NCBI GenBank assembly: GCA_033398695.1
Contig: CM065809.1
Span: forward strand, 84,549,644 to 84,613,643
Direction: 5' to 3'
DNA from: Orobanche coerulescens
Lineage: Eukaryota; Streptophyta; Magnoliopsida; Lamiales; Orobanchaceae
DNA: 64,000 nt
The translations under genes and the position numbers were made by a program. This document shows positions 21,861 to 34,019 of the stretch, in pieces (the stretch's first letter is position 1; each line of letters starts with the position of its first letter). The notes beneath the pieces were generated by a model that searched no databases, was not told the DNA's origin, and saw only the letters and a program-made list of their open reading frames with translations.

Positions 21861-22912
21861 TTCTATTGACTACTTTCTGTCATCTGATGGACATCCAGTT
21901 CCGCTTGATGCAGATAGCTATACCTCTCAGGTAATTGAGAAATTCGACTAGAATTGCTAGGTTGTGTTTGTATTTCAAAAGGTTCGGTTATATTATCTTG
22001 CACAGGTGTCTCATTTGGTGTTTCTTTTATTTCTTCCAAAAAAATATTTCTACCTGTCCCGCCTTCCTGAATAAACTGATCTTCCAGGAAGTGTACTTGT
22101 ATAGCAATGATGATCTTATGATCTTTGTGCATGTATAATAGATATCCCATGGAATCCCCTGGATATCCTATGAAATGACCTTTCATAGACCTAGCTTGCA
22201 GTTTCTCTACTTTAGTCTTCTTGACATAAGCAGGGCATTCCTAAATCCTAATGTGATTAAGACTTAGTTTTCTAACTCTCAACATCTCATGTGGAGTCTT
22301 AGGAACGGATTTGAAAGGACATCTGTTCAAGATATATGCAGCAGTAAGGAGCACATAACCCCACAGATAAATAGGTAGATCAGTATAATTAAGCATGGAG
22401 CGAACCATGTCCAACAAGGTTCGGTTCCTTCTTTCTGATACACCATTTAATTGTGGAGTAGCTGGAGGAGTGAATTGTGACACTATACCTAGTTCTTTTA
22501 ACAACTCATCAAATTCGTTACTCATGTACTCACCACCTCAGTCTGACCGGAGAGTCTTAACACGATTACCTGTTTGATTTTCAACTAGGGCTTTAAATTC
22601 CTTGAATTTATCAAAAGCTTAAGACTTATGTTTCATTAAGTACACTAACCCATACCTAGTATGGTCATCACTGAATGTAATGAAATACTGAAAGCCATCT
22701 CATGCCACTTCAAAAGGGCCACAGATGTCGGTATGGATCAATCCAAGTTTTTCAGCAGCTCTTCCAAAAGTCCCTGCGAAGGGTAACTTATTCATTTTGC
22801 CTTGAAGGCAAGATTCACAAGATGGATAGGGGTCTGATACCAATGGACCCATAAGCCCATCTTTCTCCATTTTATGAACCTTGGTCTGACCAATAAGACC
22901 AAGTCTAAGATG
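21861..22912 (-). pseudogene. C integrase
   Basis: The FIGYPGDSMGYLLYMHKD C-terminal block (22090-22186), which B has lost, is present. The core carries GVSERRNRTLLD near 22410-22440 and a LTLRSD-type second motif near 22535-22560 (GTNEFD downstream). The first Asp block (HTDICGPFEV) is near 22705-22740 and CESCLQGK near 22795-22820. Stops near 22240, 22526-22560 and 22620 break the frame. Apart from these it is slightly more complete than B. Confidence 0.83.
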
Positions 22913-23345
22913 TCACTTAAGTGCTTGGTTTGTTTCATCCCTACCACGCTTCCCAGTTATAGTGTTCACATTTGTTTTATTCTTTATATTAAAATGGTAT
23001 AAACCTTTTAATAATTTAGCAGTACCAACTAATTTATTTCTAAAATAAATACGACAAGACCCATCTCCAATAAATAAGTGAAATCCCTTTCGGTCCATGA
23101 CCGGAATTGATACAACATTCTTGTGCCCCTTGGGAAAAACAAGTACATCATCTAAAGTTAGAATAAAACCAGATTCTAAATCCAACATAAGGGATCCAAT
23201 ATCAGAAGCCTCAAAACTATGCCCACTTCCGACGGTGACCATCACCTCCCCTGAATCCATCTTCCTACTTCGTTCCAGATCTTGATTCATTGTACAAATG
23301 TGAGAACCCGCACCGGAATCAAGTACCCTAGAAGTAGAATATATA
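22913..23345 (-). pseudogene. C aspartic protease
   Basis: The active site reads RVLDSGAGSHICT near 23290-23330: the residue before VLD is Arg instead of Trp and one Ser is Gly, while the catalytic Asp is kept. VTVGSGHSFEASDIGSLMLD and LTLDDVLVFPKGHKN follow, and the stretch is open to 22913. Confidence 0.84.
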
Positions 23346-24217
23346 GTTACATAACAATTTGTTTCTAAAACCAGTAGTTCCGTACCTGAAGGCATATTAC
23401 GGTCAAGTTTTGGAAAGTACCTCTTCCAGTGGCCTAGCTCACCGCAGTTGAGGCATACATCCATTTTCTTGGCCCCCTTGCTCTTTTGAACCATTGGGGC
23501 CTTGCCCTTTCACTTATCGATCTTGGCTATTGGACCTAACTACTTTTTGTTCTTTTTGTTCTTATTCTTGCACTTCCAACTCCCAGAAGAAATCACAAGT
23601 GCAGCTTCCTTTCCCTTTGTCTTCATCTGAGACTGGGCAGTCGCCAGTTTGTTCATTAGCCCAGCTAAGTTACATGCAATCTCATTGGAGTTGAAGTTCA
23701 TGACAAATTGGGAAAAGGAGTCAGGAAGTGACTACAAGATAAGGTCAGTTTGGAGAGATACATGCATATGAAAATCAAGAGCTTCCAATCTCTCAATCAT
23801 CGAGATCATCTTGAGGACATGGTCGCCAACCCTCTCTCCTTCCTTCATCCTAGCGCTGAATAATTGCTTCGATATCTCATATCTAGAAGTTCGGATATGC
23901 TCTTCATAGACCTCAGACAGGTGCGCTAAGATGTCTCTCAAAGACGTCATCTTTTCATGGGCACGTTGAAGCTCATTAGTCATTGAGCCTAACATGTACC
24001 CGCGTACTCTTACGTCGTCTTTTACCCATTTCTCATGGGCATCGACATCTTCCTGATTGGCTCGGGTTCTTGCAGGAGCCACTGGGAGGTTCGCCTCCAA
24101 GACATATCCCAGCATTTCCATAGTTAGAACAATCTCCACGTTCTGAAGCCAGTCCACATAGTTTGGACCTGTCAGGACGTTCTTTTCAAGTAGTATAGCG
24201 AGTGGGTTCATTGTCAT
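23346..24217 (-). pseudogene. C gag (UBN2-type)
   Basis: The ATG at 24215-24217 gives MTMNPLAILLEKNVLTGPNY, then YEISKQLFSARMKEGERVGD and LEALDFHMHVSLQTDLIL to a stop at 23732. The frame reopens towards the zinc knuckle CLNCGELGHWKRYF (near 23425-23470), in which the last Cys is Phe. B and C knuckles carry different lesions, so these arose after the two copies separated. Confidence 0.86.
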
Positions 24218-25805
24218 ATTGAGAGTTTTGTTAAGTGAAGAGAATAATTTAAGATTCGTTAGTGATTGTTTAATTATGATCCGAGTAAATAATTTAAGGA
24301 CTTTCTTTATTCATAACTCGGCTCCCACTATTTTATCGGTATTTGCACACTCCCATGTGAAATCCAGAAGTCATGGTTGACTTCACAGTGGTGATCGATT
24401 TCTTTACAAAGTTTAATAGATGGAAACCGATACGGTTTCTATTATATCATTCTTTATAAATTGGTGTCTAACACAGACCCATCATGTATGATTCGATCTT
24501 CTTTTACCCCTAGTTCACTTGCCCTCAACCCATTCGATTTCTATGGCTCGCTGAAATATCTAAGTTTAAACCGTCAACTCCTATTAGTCTGACAATTGAA
24601 TCTTACCTGGCAACCCATACGGTGGTTTCTAGGGGTTTGATTTGTCACAACCAAAGGCATCTAACACACTCTAGGAATTTATCAACCTTCCCAAAAAATA
24701 TTACCCCGACATACTCGGAAGAATAATATTCCAGTTTAGATTTCAATTTTCATGAGTTTGACGGAGGGTAGGAAACCTCGTAACCTTTGTAACATAGTGT
24801 TTATAAGTGGGAGTATTAATGCGATTATATGTTACACTTCCCACATTATTCCGTTTATAAGCGCGGTTTGTTGGTTTGTTTGTTTGTCATACAATATGAA
24901 AACATACACAACCTAAAACTAACAACATGCAGTTCATGGACCGTTCCTAGAACAAAAACATCGTAATCTAATTACATGTCTTCGGTCTTGAATCTTCGTC
25001 TTCTCGAGCGGATCTCCCTCCGGTCTTCGTCATTACATATAAATTTTACATTTGAAAAATTGCATCCTATACAAATTTTCTAGTAAAATAAATAGACACA
25101 AAACGGCCCTTACAACCCAATCGAACAAAATAAATGATTCAACACTAGGTCCATGAACTACATCCCTATTCAAAATTAATGCAACAATTACATTAAAATA
25201 AATGGCAATAATGATTAATCTAAAATTGATCTAATCAACAAAAATTAATCCAACAATTAGAATTAATCCAATTAATTCACGTAATCGTTAATTTTAATTT
25301 GTTCCGGACAAAATAAATATTTTATTAAATTAATTCGCTTAAAAATAAAATTACCATAATTATATTTTAGTCAAATTAAATCCAATTTAATTTGTGGGAA
25401 ATTAATTACCGAATGAAATATAAAAATAGAGTCAGAAAACACAAAGCTCAGGGCCAACCGCGGCCGGCTTGACCCGGCCAGTAGCGACCCGGCCTAGTCT
25501 TTGGCCTGCCACCTCTCGGCTGACTTGCTGCCGGCGATCCACGACCGAGCAGTGCCGGTCCGGCCACTTTTCTGGCTCGTCTTTTCGTCCCGAATCCAAA
25601 AATAATATTTTTGTAATTTTTATATTACAATTTAAATCAGTTTTTCCAAAGAAAAATAGATTTATATTGTAACATAAAATCATGAAAGATAATTTTTATA
25701 TGAACAATTAAACATTAACAATTAAAACAATTATGATTCCAAATCATAAAAATAATAACCAAGCATTCCAAATACTAATATCGAATATACGATCGCATAG
25801 ACCTC
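24218..25805 (-). other. Long untranslated leader of copia C
   Basis: It is a close copy of B's leader. The GC-rich core at 25451-25590 (CGCGGCCGGC, GACCCGGCC, GTCCGGCC) differs strongly from B's core while the flanks match. No coding frame is supported. Confidence 0.6.
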
Positions 25806-25817
25806 GCTTCAATACCA
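25806..25817 (-). other. Decayed primer-binding site of copia C
   Basis: The minus strand reads TGGTATTGAAGC, three mismatches from the initiator-Met complement that is perfect in B. Confidence 0.8.
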
Positions 25818-25818
25818 C

Positions 25819-27731
25819 TGTTGGGATTCGGTGATTAAAATCGAGATATGCAGTGGAAAAATAAACCGGTCCAACTGGATAAAACCAAACCCCAAAAACG
25901 GACCGATCAAGCATCGTATAAACGAATAAAAAAATGAGGATGATAATCAAAGAATACTTACCCTAGTAGTCCTTTGATAATATAATCTTCGAAGGAAAAA
26001 CCCGAGCAAGCCTTTTCCCGGTTACCGACACGAACACGAATCCAATTCGTTGTAACTTGTTGAATGATCCAACACCAAAAATGCCGAATCTCTCTACTTC
26101 ACATGCGTCGGATATTGATCGAAAAATAGTATATCAATTCATTCTCAAAGAACACGGCTAGGAACCGACACAATATTTTTCTTCTCTTCTCTTCTTCCTT
26201 TTCTTTCTCTCTAAGATGAACGAAAAAAATAAATTTTCTCCCTCCAACCTTAGCTCATGGCTTATGGCTGAGGTTTAAGGTGTATGTTTATTTGTTTTTC
26301 TTCTCACACCATAATGATAAGTCATATCATTATATAATGGATATGAGATCAAAATGATGAGATATGAAATCTCATCCTTTTGTCCTCAATCCATTAAATA
26401 ATTAAACAAACCACACACACCACATGGAAGGAAATTGGGTGGGGGGGGGCTACATTGTTTGGTGAGAAAATGAGCCGAGCCACTCGGTTCGTGTACCGGA
26501 CGTTCGCGTATCTAGTCCATTAAATACACTTCGTTTTATCCCAAATGTATGTATATTTAATTAATTAATTTTATCAAATACAAAATTATAATAATATATT
26601 TCCAAAAAATAATTATTTATGAATTAAATTAATTACCCTGTAATTAATTTCAATTCACTAGACCGTATGATTTATCGAATAAAACAAATTATATATCTAA
26701 TATCTAATATTAAAGAAGAGATAGTAAATACATATTTATCCATCAAATATTCTTGTGCGTGACTCCGTAGGTCCGTCTTAGTCGGCCATGGGAGGAACCA
26801 AGGAGTATGGGTAACACTTAGCCAGTCTAGTACTTCGTACCGTAACCCAACTAAGAACGAATGATCGGATCATTAAAAAACCATTATGTCGTGAATACCG
26901 TATATATATAAACCCTTCAATCATATGTCCCAGTCAAGTATTAGGGTCACAGTAAAGTCAAACCCTATTGTAACTTGACTCTATGCTTTCTGTTAATACA
27001 AACGGAGATCATCGAGCTCTCGTGTATCAAATACAACTAGCTCTAAATGATTTGGCCAAAGACTTATGATCTCATTTGACATTAAACGCATAGGACATTT
27101 ACCTGCTCACTTACAGGAGAAAGAATTATATCTTGGTATTCAGTAGAGACTGATACTTGCCCACTTAATTGCATTTCGAGGTTGACCCCACCTACCGGCG
27201 ATTGGATCGAACTACTCTAATGACAAACTTAATGTCACAAGCACATCTCCTACTGAAACCTCAAGTCAAAGGTCCACGTATACCTATCACAACCTTTTGA
27301 TTCAGTCATTTACAAACCCTGAGTGATATCCATGTGACCGAATCGAGGTGAGTCATGTTCGAGTATACTAATCTCATTAGCATACCTATAACGTGTGCTC
27401 CCACTAACTCTTAGTAAAGACAGGCACTCTACATGTCAAAGTACATGTTATACAAATCTTGGCTAAACTTAATGCCCAATTAAGTTTTACCAACTTGCGA
27501 ACTTAGTTAAGCATTCGAGCTCTAAACACTCCAGTGCCTATCTCCTTATCTCCATAAGGAGTAGAATGTTGCTCTCAAATGCAAGGACTATTATTCTATA
27601 TACCAAATCACAATTTCAGTTATATACAATAATATAGAAATAATAATTGCCTTATTAAATATTCATAATTACAATACAAATGCTCTCACGCTCTCATCCT
27701 CTGAGTGGCATTCGAGAGCATATTCCTAACA
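25819..27731 (-). repeat. LTR 3 of the B/C array (5' LTR of C, 1913 bp)
   Basis: It has TGTTGGG..CTAACA termini, and the right copy of the array's TCAAT duplication follows at 27732-27736. Nearly the same length as LTR 2, with a G-run near 26440. Confidence 0.92.
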
Positions 27732-28740
27732 TCAATATCACCAATTATTAGTTACCAAGGGTGATCTCTTAACGACCTCCAGTCAGGTTCTATTTCAGCA
27801 TACCTTGTTGTGTCCTGATGAGCTATAGTTTCAGCTTCAGCTTCTACAACATCAGATTTGATTACTTCTGCTCTTACAGCAGCGGGATTAATCTCTAGTT
27901 TACAACAGGTTCATCTGGAGTCTGTGGGATTCCCTCAATGGATAGCATCTATATGCCTTAGGTTAGGTCTTCTATTCTTGTAGGGTCACAATGGGGTTCA
28001 TCAAAGACAACGTGTACTGAATCCTCTATTGTCAGCTTCCTTTTGTTGAATATCCTAAATGCCTAGAGGAGTATCCAACGAAAATACCTTCATCTGACTT
28101 TTCTCGAAGGTCTTGAGTTGATCATTCCCATTGTTGAGAATATAACACCTACATCCAAAAATATGAAAGTACAAACCATTGGAGTTTTATTGTGGTGCTT
28201 GTTGACGATACAACGGTTTTATGTATAACACACTGTATTTGTTGGTTCTCCCCAGAAATGTTGTGACAATTTACTTGCAGCTAACATGGTTCTGGTTGCT
28301 TCCTTCAGCGTCCTGTTCTTTTGCTCGGCAACACCATTCTGTTGAGGAATGTGAGTTGCTGAGTATTCATGGTGTATGCCATTGTCCACACAATAACTGC
28401 TCTATAAATCGATTTGTGAATTTTGTGCCTCTAGCGAAATGAATAGATACAATACTTAGCATTTTCTCATTTTGAATCTTTTTCAGGTATTTTGGCAACT
28501 TTGTTGTTTGTCTCTTTCTTCTTATTCAAGAAGATGGTTCATGCGTACCTGGAGAATTCATCAACATTGACAAGACAATATTTCTTACCTCCCAGGCTGA
28601 CAGGGTCTACAGGACCGTAGAGATCCTTATGTAGCAAATCCAGGACCCTATTGGTTGAAAGATATGATTTGCTCTTCAGAAAAGTCTTGACTTGTTTGTC
28701 CTTCTGACAGAGTCCACAGACGCTGTTTTAATTAAATGAA
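27732..28740 (-). pseudogene. D integrase
   Basis: After the TCAAT duplication D resumes. The minus strand gives the integrase core in broken frames: HKDLYGPVDP with the first Asp near 28600-28630, an N-R-x-LKEATRTMLAASKLSQ block near 28245-28320, and the tail IEDSVHVVFDEPHCDP near 27990-28035. I count at least five in-frame stops or frame changes. The same order is seen in E at 47216-48230. Confidence 0.82.
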
Positions 28741-29215
28741 CATCGGGCAAGCCTATGACCGTTCCATGTCGAGATAACTTGTTTATGTCTTAAAATCGAT
28801 ATGAGACATCCTTTTGTGCCATAGACAGGTTTGATCTGCGTGCATTTGGCATTAAAACAAGGATTTATGGTACTATTGGGTTTCCAGTCAGCAATATACA
28901 TGTTACCTGACCGGCATCCTATAAGGACAATTTGTTTGGTCTTTGTGTCCTTCACACTACAATGATCCACATAGAATTTGACCAAGAACTGTTTGTCACA
29001 TAACTGGCTAATGCTAAGTAGATTATACTGTAGTCCTTCTACGTAGGCTGCGTCGGTGACCTTGAATTTTCCTACAAGCAGGGTTCATTTTCCTCTTGTT
29101 CTTCCTTTTGATTTGTCACGAATTGCAACTTTGGACACGACCTTCTACATAATATGACAGCTTGGTGATATCTCTTGTCATGTGGATAGAACATCCGCTA
29201 TCGAAGTACCAGAAG
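28741..29215 (-). pseudogene. D GAG_pre-integrase and protease remnants
   Basis: 28728-28985 reads VKFYVDHCSVKDTKTKQIVL and GCRSGNMYIADW, the lead-in to the GAG_pre-integrase domain, followed by a decayed zinc module. The protease lies upstream (29000-29215) with a CSIHMTRDI-like block, where E has the intact DSGCSHHMTG, so D's protease active site looks damaged. Confidence 0.75.
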
Positions 29216-31478
29216 TCCTTCTTCTTGATATCTTGTAATCAAAAGTTTAAGTAGATTTAGGTCCCTTTGATTTTTGGTTCCTTGATTATTAGTGCCTTTA
29301 GGTACCCATATTTGTCTGACAGCAATGGGTTTGCTGTAGGTTGTATTTGGCCATATTTTGGGAGATTTATGTTGGGCAGGCACGTAATTGCTGTAAGAAT
29401 TGTTATTATGTATGTAAAGATTTGATTTTTTGGCTCCAGTGCGATTGTTGTCTAGGAGGAGGAACAAAATTTATGCCTTGTTGGCTGCCTTCTGGGTTTC
29501 CAGTTGGATTCCAGACCTGCTGTTGTTAGAACTGCGTGGCAACTTTCTTACGGGATAAATACTTCATTTCCTGTATCCAGTATCTAGGAGCACTGTACTT
29601 TTGGTAGTACTGAGATTCATGCTGTTTGTACTTATGTACAACCTTCCTTCTAGCCTGCTGCTGACGCTATTGGTATGATCAAAGAGCATACTATTGACAT
29701 TCAGTATTGCGTCTTACAGGTTTATGGGACTTAGTTTTCCGCTGCTTATGATATGAGCTAGGTGGCGGAATGATAGTCTTTGCTTTCCGATAATGGGTAG
29801 CCATAGCCTTTACAGGAACAGCCTTCGGGGCTTCTTTGGTTTCAGGAATGGGTTCCACTCCTTTGACAAACACCGTATTATTTTTGCCTCTATTGGAGAA
29901 TGAGTCATATCCCAAGCCACGTTTGTCATGGGCGTGTTTCCCAGTGCTTAGGATGTCTGCCATCCTCCTCGATGATTTCTCAAAAGACTTGAGGATGGCC
30001 TCGAGTTCTCCTCTTTTCTCGAGAAGATGTATTTTAGCCCCTAATAAAGCATAATCATTTGTCTTGCATTAACTATAAATTTTTACCTCATTCAATTCGG
30101 TTGCAAGTTGATGATTGCTTTACATGAGTTTTTCATGATTAATCTTGCTGTTTTCGCAATCTAGAGACATATTTTCATAATTGTTTTTCAGCAGATCATT
30201 TTAATCATTCAGCTCTAAATTAGAAAGAGAGATATGTAGTTTTCTTTTTTAAGCATCTCATAGGCTTTTGAATGTTCTAACTTCATTCATCATGTTTTCA
30301 AATGTGTGTGAGCATTAATAGGAATTGCTGAGGTTGAGCTTACCGCATCCTCACTATTATCATCATCATCATCCTCTTCTTTTGATATAAAGCACAAGTA
30401 GGTTTTATCTTCGATTTCATCATTGGAGCAGTCGGTGTCGGTAATTGCCTCTAGACACTCCTCTGTTTTGATGGTGTGAGCAAGGCTTGTGATTCTCCCA
30501 TCACTGCCTTTAGCTTCTTTCTCCAAACGCACATTTTCTCGTCATTTTCTTGTTGCTCGGCTTCAGGCAACTTATGCACTTTAGAATGAGGACATCTATT
30601 TGCATAGTGTCCTGGGTTCCTGTAGTTATAGCAAAGATTAGAATCTATGCGAGATGATTCAAAACTCACCTTGTTTAAGGGTTTAGTCCTCTAGGGAGCC
30701 TTTCCGGGTTTCTTAATGAATTTCCGAAATTTGTTTATGATCAAGGTCATTTCATCTTGTGACAGGATGTCATCATCACTGTCAGCTGCCTTGGATGTGG
30801 CTTTGGATGTGCTGGGGGCAGAGCTGTCTCCTGTTGGATACAGCATCGAGTGTTGTAGTCTTTGCAGGTGACTCTTTAGCCTTCTCTCTCCTTTCAATAT
30901 CATGCTCAAAAGCACTGAGGTCAGAGAAGAGAACGAAAGTAGATATATCATTTAAATTACAAGACACACACATAGCTGTGGTCTTACTATCCCATCGGGC
31001 AAGGAGTGATCTAAATATTTTAAGTTTTTTCTCTTTCTGTGTATACACTTTGCCCAATGCTTCAAGTCCACCGACATTGCCGGTAAATCTGAGGTCAAGC
31101 TCCTCAAGTGTTTCGGAAGATTTCATTTCAAAGGATTCAAATTGCTGAGTTAGTTATGAAATATTGTTTTATTTTACCTTGGAGAATGTGCCTTTATCAA
31201 GAGTGACAAATAGCAGATTCTTGGCAACGTTGTCTAGAATTCACATGCTTGTGATCAGTGGCTGTCTACTATTCCCGTTCTTCCTCAAGCATTTATCCAT
31301 GAGGTTGTCCTTTGATTCTGGTGGCTGGATTGACCTTCATGATTTTTTTAGGTCCTTATTTGATGACAAAGATCATCTCTTCATACATTGATGCAAGATG
31401 GGCTTCCATCCTGATTCTCCAGTCATCAAATTCGTTAATAGAAAACATATGAACTTTGTTGATCATAGATGTGGCCAT
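29216..31478 (-). pseudogene. D gag (UBN2-type)
   Basis: The start is ATG at 31476-31478 (MATSMINKVHMF, EFDDWRIRME), parallel to E's start at 50967. The UBN2 region LEELDLRFTGNVGGLEALGKV, VYTQKEKKLKIFRSLL lies near 30990-31120. The zinc knuckle CYNYRNPGHYANRC lies near 30590-30640 with its second Cys changed to Tyr. An acidic block (DDDDDNSED near 30350-30380) and the ILSTGKHAHDKRGLGYDSFS block near 29890-29960 follow. Stops near 31370 and several frameshifts break it into pieces. Confidence 0.83.
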
Positions 31479-31594
31479 GGTAATAATAGGATGAATGATA
31501 AAGATATAAAAATGAAGTTTTCAAAAGCTAGTGATTTGTGGATCTGATTCAGGTTAAAAATCGATCGATTCTTTGCAGAATCAACCTCTCCGAT
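31479..31594 (-). other. D leader, cut at the primer site by element F
   Basis: A short leader precedes D's gag. It ends in CTCTCCGAT, where CCGAT (31590-31594) is the left duplication of gypsy F. The rest of the primer site continues at 44643. Confidence 0.75.
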
Positions 31595-33215
31595 TGTAAT
31601 GCCCCTAAATTTACCGGAACGTTACAGTGCTGCGAATCCCGTGTGGGATCCACAAGGCAGATTTTAAGGATCTTGAAATTTCCCCATTAAATAGTTTTAT
31701 GAAAGTAACTCCACGATGGTTCAATTACGAAATGAAATACTCTAGAAAAATAAGTTCACAACACGGTTATTACATAAACTGGAAATATTTCAGAGTTCAG
31801 TTTAAAAGAAACGAAATAACATGGCTTCTTTCCAACACTGCTCAAGCCTGACCGGAACCTTCGGGAATGTCCTGCACATATCCAACAAATTTACCTGGCA
31901 CGATGAATCGTGCCAGCCAACCTAGTTCAGACAATACGAATAAAAACTCATCGATAAAATAAGATAAATCCACTGATATTATCATTCCGTTTGGCAATAG
32001 ATCACAGAATACTCATCATTATGTTCTCTACCAACACATAAACTCCAATGGTCGTAACCAAGGGTCACGGAAGTATCTACACAGGAATACTTCAAACGTG
32101 GGTACCATTCAGGTTTTATCCCTCGACACAGTACCGTACGGGTACCATATAGGTTTTACCCCCAACACATCAGCCCATCAACCAAATCTTCAAGTAAGGC
32201 CAAAAACACACAATTCCACAAATAGTGTCACACAATAAATTTCGAAATTTAACATAACATAGTCTGAGCAAGGTATCACTTACCTTCATTTCGACGAGTG
32301 TAATTTCCTTGATAACACAACTGCTCGAACGCCCACAATTGAGAGCTCAACTTATTACATATTCGTCGATTAATCCCTCATGGTGATAATGACGAATAGT
32401 GACAATTATCCCCATCCCGATAGAATTCTAAACCTAGTTCGATTCATAATGTTGAAACCAAAATTCTTCGTTTAATAACAATGCGAATTACTTAAATCCA
32501 ATATATTGATTATCAATTTATCACATCATTTTAACCACAATGTTCTTATACATTATTTCTACGATACGGCTACAACTATAACCACTTGTAAATTTGCTAA
32601 TTACTTGAATTCAAAATTCCACAACTCAAGGGTAGGACGGAGAAGCGCGATTACAGCAAAATCCTTATATACTTGATTGCCTATCTAATTCGGTAATTGA
32701 TAACTAACTCATTAAAAATTCCCAACGAGTTTACCATACGATAATTGGATTACTAACACAATCTATTACATGACAATGTCATGGTGTTGGCGATTTATAA
32801 GTTTGATCATGAGTTTTACAATACAACTATGATTATTACCACAAGTCATACGAAATGGTAGCTTGATAGGCCTTCGTTTAACGATTAAGATTAGTGCTAG
32901 TTTCTGCAGTTCGATTATCGTCAAGAGTTATAAACTACCCAAAACATCCAGAATCTGGTACAACATAACTATGAACATCGAAATAGATTCAAATGTTTGA
33001 AAACTTACCTTACTTGGAGAGGGACGTGGAAGAACAATGAAGGATGGTGAAGAATAGAAATCAACACTTTTAAAAACCTTCTCCGGAGCTTGAACAATCT
33101 TCTCTACTATGATAATATGTGTCTAGGGAGGCTAGAACTCGATTGAGAAGACTGGAGGATGATTTTTGAGAGAGAGAGAATTTTTATTTCGTGCAAAATG
33201 AAATGGGAAGTGTTG

Positions 33216-33222
33216 TTTTATA
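33216..33222 (-). promoter_or_regulatory. Putative TATA box of F's LTR
   Basis: The minus strand reads TATAAAA just downstream of the palindrome array. The same motif is at 43913-43919 in the right LTR, and again next to each unit junction in the triplicated region. Confidence 0.6.
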
Positions 33223-33234
33223 ACATCAAGATGT

Positions 33235-33670
33235 TCCTTACATATGTTATATCTGAAGGTTTACGTACGTAAGGCTTTTTACGTACGTTATATACAACTA
33301 GTTAACGTACATAAGGCATGCCCAGAATTCTCTGCTCGGAATGACCCCCACCATTACGTACGTAATATCAGAGTAACGTACGTAAAGGTTCTCACGTAAC
33401 GTACGTAATCTTTACTGATCTACATACGTAAGGCTCAGTTGACTTGTTTGTCTGATTGCGCCGAAAATTGTCCTGATAAGGCATAATTGTAGATTCTTGT
33501 CGGCAGACTAAAGGATGGATTACGTACGTAAGCTTATATTCTTACGTACGTAGAACGAGGCTGTTGACTTAGGTAAATCCCATTCTTTAATGTACGTAAA
33601 ATGAAGTAAGTAACGTACATAGTGCATACATTTTAACGTACGTTAGATATGTTTCAACCACTTAGTTATA
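33235..33670. promoter_or_regulatory. ACGTACGT palindrome array, F left LTR
   Basis: About a dozen copies or near copies of the 12-bp palindrome TTACGTACGTAA occur in 430 bp (near 33263, 33281, 33301, 33355, 33374, 33394, 33422, 33520, 33541, 33591, 33613 and 33634). Many are perfect over ACGTACGT. They sit in U3 directly upstream of the TATA box. Plant bZIP and NAC/SPL proteins bind ACGT or GTAC cores, so an enhancer role is plausible but unproven. Confidence 0.8.
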
Positions 33671-33982
33671 TATCATACTTAACCATCACAATGTGACTTC
33701 TTTTAGGCGCGTAAGGCAATTCCCTCGGGGAACGAAATTTTGGCCACCATCATATTCGAACCGGTAATTGCTTCATCTTCACCATGATGCATCACCGACA
33801 GATCGTCAATCATCATACAATTTCATCACCGTAACAAATAAATGCGTACAAGGTTTAATTCGAAACAACACGGTCTTAACACAACGTATAAAAGTACAAG
33901 CACCGTATGATGGAGCACACTATTTAATTATTAAGAACGAGATACACATTAATAAACAGCATGGAATACCCGTGGTATTACA

Positions 33983-33994
33983 TACCACCCCCTT
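33983..33994 (-). other. Polypurine tract of F
   Basis: The plus strand TACCACCCCCTT gives AAGGGGGTGGTA on the minus strand, next to the LTR end, preceded on the minus strand by the conserved GACGAAAC block. Confidence 0.85.
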
Positions 33995-34019
33995 AAAATA
34001 GTTTCGTCTTGAAACTAAG

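Larger units (their letters stand above)
11128..27731 (-). mobile_element. Tandem copia array LTR-B-LTR-C-LTR
   Basis: Three full LTRs (11128-13016, 18352-20265, 25819-27731) flank two internal regions, all in the same orientation, with the middle LTR shared. The only target-site duplication is at the outer ends: TCAAT at 11123-11127 and 27732-27736. The empty site is seen in E as ATCATCAATATCACC near 47206. This is the product expected from recombination between LTRs of two tandem or sister copies rather than from two insertions. Both internal regions are dead and share lesions. Confidence 0.9.
31595..33982 (-). repeat. Left (3') LTR of F (2388 bp)
   Basis: Starts TGTAATGCCCC and ends GGTATTACA. 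A minus-strand TATAAAA at 33216-33222 is followed upstream (33235-33670) by the TTACGTACGTAA array. It lacks the MITE and the tandem expansion, so it serves as the empty, single-copy reference for the right LTR. Confidence 0.92.

Noticed and set aside
2107..27731. A, B and C as three elements of one tandem array
   Set aside because: A has its own TTCAT duplication and is separated from the B/C array by D sequence with a hAT-like element, and its LTR is clearly diverged.
27737..31589. Host gene between the B/C array and F
   Set aside because: The stretch aligns in order with E's integrase, protease and gag and is copia D.
33235..33670. CRISPR-like array of short palindromes
   Set aside because: Spacing is irregular, copies vary and sit inside a plant retrotransposon LTR; there are no cas genes.
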